64,000 nt of DNA from assembly GCA_964007475.1 (NCBI GenBank), contig OZ023275.1:13991829-14055828 (forward strand), written 5' to 3'. Below are positions 11,962 through 23,000 of this stretch, one piece after another (positions within the stretch are counted from its first letter, which is position 1; every line of letters starts with the position of its first letter). Made by a program: the position numbers and the translations under genes. The stretch is from Hybos culiciformis (taxonomy: Eukaryota > Arthropoda > Insecta > Diptera > Hybotidae). The notes under the pieces are model-generated. The model saw nothing but the letters and a program-made list of their open reading frames with translations. It was not told the DNA's origin and did no database searches.

Positions 11962-14900
11962 ATATTAAATATTAAGTATAAAATTACTTGGCATTTTTTT
12001 TTTTTATTAATTAATATTTAGTTAACTTGCTTAGATACATGCATCTTTTTTACTAATATTACAAACTCATCTACATAAAATAAAGATAAGATAAGCGAAA
12101 AGAATGTATAAATTAAATGTGTTCAATGACATTTTAACTAATTGTAGAAGTAAATTAAATTACTGACTAACTACTTATGTTTTCAATATAAATTAAATAA
12201 TAAGTTTACTTAATTAACACTATAGTTATATAGAAACAATCTGTCAGATTTTAAGTGAATTTTTATGGATGATCGCAGAATCACAACCGGCTACAAACGA
12301 AAGGCGAAATATTATTGGTTAAAAAAAAATTGATCTGTCCAAAAATAGAATTTCTTTTTTAATCCACATTTAAAGTGTTTTTTTTTAAAGCCTTGAATTA
12401 TTGAACACTATTTCCTATACTTAATTAGAATTAAAATATTATAATTAAGAAGATTTCTAGAAAAATTTTGTTATTTTCTAAATTAATCGCACTAAATATT
12501 ATCAACGTCATAATGTAAATAAAGCTGGCGTTTTAATTTTATTTAATTATGTCTACTTAGTATTTACTTGCTAATTTAAAAGAGCAAACTTAAAAACGAA
12601 AAAAAAAAATTTTTTTTTTTTAAATTACTAAAAAATAAGTTGGTGATTTAATTAACAAAATATTTTTACGAATTAACGACTCCCTAATTGTTTGCATAAC
12701 AATGACTGATTTTATTTATTTATAAGTTTTTATTATTTTATTTTTCATATGGTAAATTTTTTTACCAATGTTTTTAACATTGCTACCTCCAAAAAATAAG
12801 GGAAAGAATTGTCATTGTTTTTTGACAAAATTAGAAAAATAATAAAAACATTTATTATAAATTTTAATTGTCTCAAATATTTACTTAAGCCGACCAGTAA
12901 AGGATGATTGCTCAAGATAAAGTTGTAGCAAAAATAAAAATATTAAGATTAATGTTAACTAAAAATAATAACTTATGAAAATTATTATTATTTTTATATA
13001 AGTTTGTTTTAATTTCATTTCAAGCAATTGATCTAGTATAAGTTGTATCCTCTCTTAGATTAGCCTTTAAGTATTAAGAATTAATCTTTTCAAATCCACT
13101 TTAAAAAAAAAACAAATAGATAACGCGAACCGTCTTTTATATGCTGACGCGTTACAGTTGACATACCTTGATTTTAATTTGATTTGATAATTTATTGTAG
13201 AAATACGTTATCGGATTTTTTTAATTTCTACTTATTATCGGAATAAAAAAAAAATTAAGAATTTCAATTTCAAAATCTCAATTTACATATTCATAAAAGT
13301 ATGTAGATATTATACATACATATAATAATACATTAAATAATGATGATTTATAAATAATAATTCATGATATCAACGATTTTTAATGATTCCACGAACTATT
13401 TTACATTAAGAATAATATAAAATGTTTATTATTAGTCCTTAATTTTGCCTTGTACGAAGGTCACAAAAAAATAATGATTTTTATTTTCGTATAATTATAA
13501 TTATATTCTATATTCTAATAATATTAAAGTTATAGGGAGAATTTGGTTTTTTAATTGCTACGTAATTTCTATAAAAACAGTCTTTTTGAAATCATGAAAC
13601 TTTCAAACATCGCGAATGAATGTTCTTTTTGAAAGTTCATTGAAGAAAGAGATTTGGTAAGACATCTAGTTCACGGACACCGATAAGCACCGTGCTTGTA
13701 CATTAAGCAGACTATTATTATTAATGATAAATTTATCTTTCAAATAAATTTCTTTTTTCAACGAACATCGAAACGTTAAATTAATAATTTACTATTATAT
13801 AGTCAAATTGTTCGTTTTTATTGAAATTTAATTTAAAATTCCACTAACTTGATTATAAAATTTTTACATGTTTATTTATCAACTTAAAAATTTGTTTATT
13901 TATTATTAATAATCATTGAAATTTTTAAAATCGTAAATATCAATATTGTTGAGCATTAATAAAATAAAATTTGTTTTTAAGGACTTTGAATTAATCTTTA
14001 TCAATAAAAATATTGATTTCTAAGCGCCATATTAATTTGAATATAAATTTGCGCGTTTAAATTGCTGTATTTTTTGTTTTCAACAAGATAAGCGTTATGT
14101 AATTTATTCAATACATATTTCCCGATGATTAGATAATTCAAATAGTGTAGTGTAAATAAAAATATAACTACCGATGTTTTGAATGTGAAAATGTTTACTT
14201 ATATTTATATTAAATGTTTTTCATTCCTTGTTTTATATTAAAAAAAAAAATACTGAATTTGAATAACTAAAATTGTTGGAAAATAAGTTTGTTATATATA
14301 TATAAAAAAATAAAGTCTTGAGTACAGATACGATTATTATAGTAAAAATAATAATTTGTAAATATAATAAGGAAGAAATATGTTTTAAAATTATAGAAAT
14401 TAACACCTTCATCTACATACATATTTAATAAATATTAAGCCCTTAAATAATTTTGGTTTTCAAACTTGTACAACTTCTTGTATGAAACACATATTTTTTA
14501 ATCCAATTTGATATCATATGATATGTATTTACATATTTATTATATTTTCGAATTACTTACAGATTATTTTTTTCATTAAATAAAATGACCGTGAAATTTT
14601 ATTTTTATTACCTATTTTATGTTTTTGATTTACACAATAATAATAAAGATAAAAAAAACAAAACAATTGAAATATATAAATCAGTTCAATTTTATAATAA
14701 TTTGTCAATGTTACAATTTTTATTTGTTTTGAGCTAAAAGTTCGACCTTTAAATTGAAATTTCGCTCATGATTTCTATATTATGTCTGATAATAATATTA
14801 AACCTTATAGCAGCATAGTACTATATTTATATAAGATATAATTGACAGACGTTAATGGGTTTTAAAAATTGAAATGGTTACCGCATTTTAAAAAAATAGG

Positions 14901-17900
14901 TTAATAAATTTTAATGAAAAATAATTTAGTATGGTTTAAACATTCTTAGAATGCAAAAAAAATTTAAATTCAAAAATTTCTATAATCATCTAAAGTTCAT
15001 CTTTTAAAAAGTTTCTTATATTTGTTGTCTTTCTTGCTTAGCGTTTTTTTTTTCTAAATATCAATCATCCATAAAGGTTTTAATATTATAGCGATGAGTT
15101 ATTAGTAATCATTTATTTAAAATATATGTATATACCTGCACTAGGTATGTCTTAAAAATATTTTATATCTTAATTGTTTTTAGTTATATTTTACATGTAA
15201 TTTTAATTATGAAATTCATGCTGCTATTTATTTAATATTTTTTTACAGATATATTATTATTCACTATATATAATAATATAAAAATGGCAAATTAATTTTG
15301 GTCATGGTTATAATTTCAGAATATTATGAACTCACAAATTATTGCAATAATTATTTAATATACAAAATAAAAGATAAATATTAAATATATGAATGAAGAA
15401 GATGAATCTTCATGAAATTTTACTTCAAGGTTGTAACATAATAATGTTTTCTATTTATTTTTTTTTTTTGTTTATGAAAATTCATGTAATTAAATTTAAA
15501 TATATGCTTACAATATAATATGTAATTTTTAAAGCTTGTACAAGCAGAAGTTTTCACCCATAATAAACATATAAGTATGTACATGTATGCAAAAAATTAA
15601 AAATAAGAAATTATGCTACGATGGTAAAGTGCAATATCAAGGTTTTGCACAGTCTCGTGCATTTTGCATTTAATTAACATGTATATAAATAAGGAAATAA
15701 TTTTTTTTTTTTTTAAATAAAAAATTGATTTAATTATTTTGATTCAAATAAATTTTAGTAATAAAAAGAAAAAAATGGAAAACGTTAATAATAAGTTTAT
15801 GATTTTAATTGGTTATATTTTGAATTTTCTGCTTTTTATTCTTCATCTGGACATACGAAATTATAACGATATTCTAACGCTAGCAATGATTGTACTTTCG
15901 AGCCAATCTGAGATTTTTTAACTTAAATTTAAAATGTAATCAACACTGCAGTTATGAAACATATAACTAATAACAGGAATGTCAGGAATTATATTCTTAA
16001 AAAATCAATTTTAACTTATTTTTTTATTCGAAACCTAAATTGAATTCGCATTATTCGCATTATGATGACAATAATAAAACATAGTAGTTATAAGATAGTC
16101 TAGTACTATGTTCATACAATATATAGATTGGAACCAAACTTTTTGCAAATATTTCTTAACTAATTTATGCAATTTTATATGGTTTTTTTTATGTTTTCAT
16201 TTTACATTAAAGGAGTTCTTTTGCATCTAATTAATTTTAATATCAAAACTTAAAAAATTAATAGCATATTTTTGTTAGCTTGATCTATTTAATAATTAAG
16301 AGATTAAAAAAGGAATTTCAACTTTTCTTTATATTCTTAGTCTAATATTTTATTTCAATTAATTAAATTATGCATTTTTTTATAGTATTTTTATAGATAT
16401 TTGGTTATAGTTATTAATTTCTGCGTAATATTTGATATTCTAAAGTTCTACTTAACTTATATATACTGTCGTATTTTATTACATGGCATAATCAACTATA
16501 CATTAATTCCTGCTTTTTTTTTTATAGTACAGGAACCAAACCCCATATGTGTTTAAGATTGATTATTTTCGTAAAATTAATACTTCATAATGATATTTAT
16601 CTATATCGCAGAAGAAGTAAAAGTTTTATAGACAAAAAGAAGTGTTTAATAAATTCCGTAAATTTTTTTGATTATGTTTTTTTTGATTTCATAATATTTT
16701 CTCCAATCAAATAAAATATATTTTTTTATAATTATTCATTTTCATTATACATATTTATAAAAAAAAAAGAAAATAAAATCCCATTGTTTAGTTAGACTTT
16801 TTTGTTAAACTAATTTTTATGAGAAAAGCATATTTATACATACATTTTAAATACATATTTTTTTAAATTCATATTATAAAATTTTTTTCATTTTCATGTG
16901 AATTATGTTACAAAAACATTTTTCGATTTGGATATGAAGAATGGAGTTCAGTCTGTAGTTAAAAAAAAATAAAAAACTTAAGTAATTTTTCAAAAATTTA
17001 AATTATTAGTGACGCCATTTGTCGCTTAAAATAAAAATCAAAATTTGAAGTTTATCACTTTGTTTCCAATTATGTAATACTAATTTAGCTAAGATGTAAT
17101 ATATTAATGTAGTCATATAGCCCAATCAATTTTTATCTGATTCTGTTAAAACAAAAAAATCATTAAACCAACTTTAAACAGATAAACCCGAGTGATTAAA
17201 AATTAGCATTGGATAAAGATGCGATTATTTAAATCTTTTATCCCTCTAACATAATTCTTCAGATATTTTATATATATGACTATATGAGTACTTGAAATGC
17301 TATTTTGCCTCCTTTTTGTAGTTGGAACCGCCATCTTTTCTGCAGATACAGATTCATTGTAAAATGATTGTAACACAAAATAAATATTAAGAAAATAGGG
17401 TTAAATCAAATATTTAATCTTAATAAAAAGTGTGAAAACGAAACATATATATATATAAAATAAAAGTTAAAGGAAAAGCATTAAAGGAAAATTAAAATAA
17501 AGAAAACAAATAAGAATTGCACTATCTGAGAATAAATAAAAAACAAAAAAAATAGTTTTAAGTGTATTGATTTATTTTTAAAACAGTAAATTCGTGGGAT
17601 TGAATTTTATTTCTTTTTTTGTTCACAATTTTAAAACATTACATTTTATACATAATACATTTTTGTTAAATGATCAGAAAAATAAGATATCTGTTCGGCT
17701 ATTTTTATTTTTAATTAAAAAGTCAACTCTGTGTAATATACAAACAAATGATTTAGTAAATATGTATCTATGTTGAAAAAAAAGCAATGTAAAATTTTTT
17801 TTTACTACAAAGTTACTTTTTTTTCAATCTTGTTATGACATAAATGTAAAAATATAACATAATCTATCTACATAATAAACTGAACAAATTGTTCGATATT

Positions 17901-18982
17901 TCCTTGCCTTTTGGTTTTAGAAATTTTTTTGTGTTAATAGTAAATGATGCATTAAGATTTATAAGAATTCTCTGAGTGACATATTACGTGCCTTATATAG
18001 TATAGCGTATAATAGTATCAGACTATCTGGCTTCAATTACTTATACTTCTTACTCTTATCTCAATAACTTAAACCTTCATATTAAAATCATGATTATGTA
18101 TATAAATAATTACCTAGGAACCAAACCATTTGAAATAACCTAATGAGAACAAAAAATTATTATACAATCTCAAAAAACCAGAATTCAATACCATAATTTT
18201 CAAGTGATCGATAATTAGTCCAGCAAATAGGGTATACTTTTGGGGTATATAGATTCCTAATCGAAGATTTCCACCTGATCAATTTAGAACCTAAAGCTTA
18301 AATAAAATTTTGATAATTTCTATGACATTCAAGGACTTTACAAAATCATTTATTACAAAAATCTTATGGACCTGGTAATTCACATTTTTCTTATTTGTCT
18401 TAAATAATTTTTCGTTTCGAGCAAATTTCATGATGATTTAAAATTATTATATATACTACACACATTAATTTTTTTTATTTTTTTAATCGTTTTACATGTT
18501 CTTTTTAATTTTCTAACTATAAGTATATATATACAAAAAATTCCATTTGACAAAAAATAAATTAAACAAAAAAAAACTTCCGAGTAAAAATTTAGTTCAT
18601 GGACCTTTTGTGCTTAAAAATGCTACCGGAAGATTTTAAAATTATTTTCTAAAAAAAAAAACTAAAAAAAAAAAAAAGATTAATAAAAAATAATCTGCCA
18701 ACAAAATCTTGATTTATTTTTAATAATTATAAAAGTGTTTTTCTTTCTCGATTCTTAGTGGTGTATAATTTCTTTATAATTTTATATAAATTTAATATTA
18801 AAAAAAAAAAAAAAAAACTGTTAATACCATTGTCACAGCTTTTACCATTCATAATATTTAAAATTATACAGAATTACATTTAATGGGACCTTTAAGCATA
18901 CAGTAAGTAATGTAATGTTGGTCCGTACATTTAATGGATTGGAATTTTTATTCAAAAAAAACATTTGTTTTAGTGGATGCAT
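11962..18982. other. Intergenic or intronic DNA without a recognised gene
   Basis: Seven kilobases of A/T-rich DNA. Noted inside are an imperfect hairpin at 13594-13640 (ATGAAACTTTCAAA with TTTGAAAGTTCAT) and a 14-bp palindrome ATATCATATGATAT near 14512-14525. No exon, RNA gene or element boundary was supported. Confidence 0.55.
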
Positions 18983-18984
18983 GT

Positions 18985-19270
18985 CAGTTGTACAATTACC
19001 AGTTGTACAATTTTTTTGTACCAGTTGTACAATCCAAAATACCACTTGTACAATTTAAAATTTAATTGTACATCTGGTTTTTTGGATTGTACAAGTGGTA
19101 AAAAGATTCCACTTGTACAATTGACCACTTGTACAGACTAGTGCCAGTTGTACAATCCAGTTGTACATTTTAGACCAGTTGTACAATCTCGATTTTTTCG
19201 AATTAACCACTTGTACAATTTTTGACAGTTGTACAATCTTTTTTTTTTTTGTAATTTACCACTTGTACAA
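18985..19270 (-). repeat. Left arm of foldback, inverted counterpart of the TTGTACAA array
   Basis: Fourteen TGTACA cores lie between 18989 and 19269, twelve of them in the orientation opposite to the right arm. The inner part (19163-19270) aligns with the right-arm tandem units read in reverse, including the spacer TTAACCAC and the sequence CATTTTAGACCAGTTG. Confidence 0.8.
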
Positions 19271-19298
19271 TTTTTGGAAAAGGCACTAGGGCGGCGCA

Positions 19299-19537
19299 GT
19301 GAAATAAGGCCGCGTGGAGGTATAATTTCATGTTTCAAAATGAAATAAGACTTCAATAAAAAATCTTGTGAGGTGAGCACACAGGGCAGGGGGCAGCAGG
19401 GGGCAGCAGGGCGGCGGGCGGGCGGTTGGTCAGTGGGATTTGCGGCGCCCCCTGCCCTGTGTGCTCACCTCACAAGATTTTTTATCGAGGTCTTATTTCA
19501 TTTTGAAACATGAAATTACTCCGCGGCCTTATTTCAT
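19299..19537. repeat. Long near-perfect hairpin, arms about 90 bp, G-rich loop
   Basis: Positions 19341-19394 pair with 19447-19500 with two mismatches over 54 bases. Pairing continues outward through 19321-19340 with 19501-19520, and after a small bulge through GAAATAAGGCCGCG with its complement near 19522-19537. The 52-base loop (19395-19446) is G-rich. If transcribed this would form a long double-stranded RNA stem. Confidence 0.9.
19384..19426 (+). other. G-quadruplex-like tract at the hairpin apex
   Basis: This tract has at least six runs of three to five G separated by short CA, CAGCA or C spacers, in DNA that is otherwise nearly devoid of G. It fits the standard G3-N-G3-N-G3-N-G3 pattern and spans the top of the stem and the loop. 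Confidence 0.7.
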
Positions 19538-19580
19538 TTATAAAAATGGAATTAGCCCTCCAAAAAAATTTTTTTTTTGT

Positions 19581-19722
19581 CGCGGTCTTATTTCATTTTT
19601 CAAAATGAAATAAGGCAGCGATGATTTTGGTCGCGGTCTTATTTCATTTATCAAAATGAAATAAGGCCGCGAGGACTTTTTTTGCGGTCTAATTTCATTT
19701 TTCAAAAAGAAATAAGACCGCA
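19581..19722. repeat. Three-unit array of GAAATAAG palindromes, 51-bp period
   Basis: The units start at 19581, 19632 and 19683. Each is a palindrome: CGCGGTCTTATTTCATTT, a three-base loop, then the complement ending GAAATAAGGCCGCG or a variant. Further related palindromes lie at about 19522-19555 and within both arms of the long hairpin. Translations across this array give a repeated peptide-like pattern only because of the repeat; it is not a gene. Confidence 0.85.
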
Positions 19723-19841
19723 ACAAAAAATCCTAGCTGCCTTATTTCCATCCCCCGCTAGGGCACGGTCACCCATTATGCACAACAGCTTTTCCGTACA
19801 TTTTGCTTAGTTTTTCACGGTTATAACTTTACCATAGAGAT

Positions 19842-20030
19842 TGTACAACTGGTTAAAAATTGTACAAGTGGTTAATTTGATAAAAGATAAATTGTACAAC
19901 TGGTCAAAAATTGTACAAGTGGTTAATTTTATAAAAATAAATATTGTACATCTGGTCAAACATTGTACAAGTGGTTAATTTGAGAAAAAAAGGATTGTAC
20001 AACTGGTCTAAAATGTACAAGTGGTGATAA
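19842..20030 (+). repeat. About 51-bp tandem repeat alternating motifs A and B (right arm of foldback)
   Basis: TGTACA cores of type A fall at 19842, 19893, 19945 and 19997, and those of type B at 19861, 19912, 19964 and 20014. That is a period of 50-52 bases with a constant A-to-B spacing of about 17-19. The spacer contains TTAATTT followed by an A-rich tract. Beyond 20030 the units become irregular and partly inverted. Confidence 0.85.
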
Positions 20031-23000
20031 CTGAATTGTACAAATGGTAAATTTGTCTGTACAACTGGTAAATTGTACAACTGGTCAATTGTGCAACTGG
20101 ATTATTTTTTACCAGTTGTACAGAGAAAAATACCAGTTGTACAATTTTTTTTCGCCATACAAATTGAAAAATTGTACAACTGGTAATTGTACAAGTGGCA
20201 CTCACCCGTTTTAGTTTTCTTTATATACTGTTTTATGTTATGTTATGTTAGGCTCAAATAATACTCAATCTTTTTTTTTTAAAACAAATTTATATTTAGA
20301 ATATCGGTTCATCTTATTTCTGAAAGGCCAAATGCATTTTGAACATTGCGGATTTTAAATACTGTCAATATTGAAACGTTATGGGGACGAGAGCAAAAAG
20401 AGATTTTAATATTAAATCACAATCACTTTATTTTAGATTCGGCAACTGCAATCTGGATTTAAATTCACAACAAGTGGCAATAATCGGTTTGTCATCGTAT
20501 TCCAGTATACCATAATTGTGTTTTTATCATTGACACTTTTAGCGAAGATCGAAATAGCGGAAATTTAATGAAAAATATCAATCATATGAAAAACCAACAC
20601 AGATGTTTTACAAATATGTTACTCAAAGTTTCAATTGCTTTGTTCGCCAATCAAACCTAACAACAGCAACGAAATTATTTACATTAAAAATTTTATTTGA
20701 AATCATTTTAAATACAAAAATCATTTTTCTCAAAAAAAAAAAAAAAACAAATTAAAAATATGTTTTATATGGAGAATTTTTATATCAAACGATTAAAATA
20801 ATCATTTCTTTTTTTTTTTTATTGAAAAGTAAAAACACTTTAGTTTTTTTTTTTTGCTTTTTTTTCATTTCGTTTTAGCTTTTATACATTTTAGGTTTTT
20901 TCTTTGACCAAAAAAAAAAACAACATAGTTTAGGAAAAAAAACATAGAGACAACTTTCTCTTAACCAGTTTTGATCGTCCATCATATAATTATTATTATT
21001 ATTATTACAACCAATTGCTATTTTGATATTATGGGATAAAAAAAAAAATTAAACGTTATACACCATTAACTTAAAAAATTGAATTGAAGTATGTAGTTTT
21101 ATATTTACTTTTAACACACAAAAATTTCGGTAACTTGTATACATATATACATTTATAAACATAATATTTAACCAACATTATTTATATATTTGTTTATTCA
21201 TTTTTGTAAATATTTTCGTGAAGATTCATTGAGTTGATTGCCTTTTTCTTTTTTTTAAATGATCATAAAATTATTTGCAAAATAAGTAATAAATTACAAA
21301 ATATTTACATTTGGCGGAAACTATGGGACAAATTAATGACAAGAAATGTATTTTGAACCTTGTAAACGAATTATGATACGACAAGTAATAAAAAATCAAT
21401 CATCATAATAGTATATTTCTTAGGATTTATAAATATCAACAGTTTTAGTAAACTTTAGCCCTGCAATTAATTTTTCCGGCGACAGAATGATTAAAATTCT
21501 TTTGATAATTTTCGAAATATCAGCGGAAGAGCAATGTTCTTTGAAATATGCAGTAAGATCTGTTTATAGGGAAAATTAGTTATCTTCAATTTAAATTCTT
21601 TAGTGAGTAACTGCATTGGACATTGTATGGTGATATGTGATTACAAAAATTACTTAAATATAAATTTCACTAAAGGAAAGGTACTGGTCGCTTTGTTTTA
21701 ACCTTTTTTTTGCCCCCCCATAATGAGAACATTGTTATTGGTATTATGATACTCCTTTTTTTTAAATAAAAGTTAAAATATTTTCTTTGTTATCTTTGGA
21801 AGCTGATCGACATTTTTTATTTGCGAAATTCATAAACAAATGAACAAATTTCACTAAAATATTGCAAAAACATAAAATAAAAAAATAATAAATACTTTTT
21901 TTTTTTTGTTATTACAATGACTTTAGGCATAAATCTAAAAATAATAAAATCATCATTTAAAAAAAATTTTTCAGTATTTTATTGTTTTCCTTAATATTTT
22001 TTCAATAGACTTCTTGACATAATGTTTTCATAATGTTGTTTACATTGTTGTTATGATTGATTTGTTTTTAATTTTTTTTGGAAGCTAAATTAAATTTGCT
22101 TATTTTGCTTGCACGCACACGTAGACAGCTCTATTAAAATGTTAATCAAAATTGTTCTTTAATTATTATCCAGAACCTTCTCAATATGTAATTACACGAT
22201 TGTGATTTATAGTCTTTACTATACTGATGTCGCAAGCATATAAGAATATTATTGTTCAATGGCCTCAAGGGATTTAAAAAAAATGTATTAATTAAGACAA
22301 GTATGCACACAAAGATACAAAGATTTAAATTTAAACTCATTTCTAAATAAAGATAAAAAAAAGGACAGAATTCTGTCATCTCGCTGACAATTTTTGAATT
22401 GATCTAAAATGAGAAATTTCATATTATGTAAATCAATCTTAATTTTTTGCATAATATTCTTTAAAAATATCATTTATGTTGTTTACATCGTGTCATTATG
22501 TTAAATTTTCATTTTAACATAATAAATATTTATTAATTATAAAAATAAGTATGTTTATTATAATTTTTTCTTTATATGGAAATTTTTGTATTTTTAATAT
22601 TTTTATCATAATTTAAAACGAAAAAAAAAAATTATATATTTTTCATAGTATTATAGTAATTAAAATAAAACATACATTATTATGTAGGTAAATGGAATGA
22701 GTTTTAAGAAGAAAAAAAAATAATTATAATTTTATATACATATTTAAATAAATTAATGTGTGAAACAGAAAAAAATATATATTTATTACTTTTTTTTATT
22801 AATATAAGTATAAACGATTTTTATACCAATATTATATTAATTTTTTTTCTTGTTTTTTGCAGAAATATAACATAAGAATGAGAGTGTTAAAATATTTATA
22901 ACTTTAAGATTAAATTATTAAAATTTTTAAAATTCAAATGTTTTTTGTTTTTTATTGATAATTCAACTAAAAAGGCAGAATGAAGAATTTTTTTTAAATG

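Larger units (their letters stand above)
18983..20201. mobile_element. Nested foldback element with long inverted arms made of TTGTACAA motif repeats
   Basis: The two ends are inverted repeats (CAGTTGTACAATTACCAG and, inverted on the right, CACTTGTACAATTACCAG). Similarity continues for roughly 300 bases on each side. The arms contain about 30 copies of a 14-base motif around TTGTACAA, in two flavours: A, TTGTACAACTGGT, and B, TTGTACAAGTGGT. They are mostly in inverse orientation on the left and direct on the right. Between the arms lies a long hairpin (19299-19537) and an array of palindromes (19581-19722). No coding capacity was seen, and no target duplication was clear. The layout resembles foldback (FB-type) elements, whose long terminal repeats are built from short tandem units. 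Confidence 0.8.

Noticed and set aside
19138..19726. Minus-strand frames with a repeated SYFILKNEIRP-like peptide
   Set aside because: The apparent peptide repeat is the translation of the GAAATAAG palindrome array; the same pattern appears on either strand because the DNA is self-complementary. No start context or codon bias.
20231..20252. TTATG repeats ending in TTAGG considered as telomere-like sequence
   Set aside because: Only three TTATG units and a single TTAGG; not the insect telomere repeat array.
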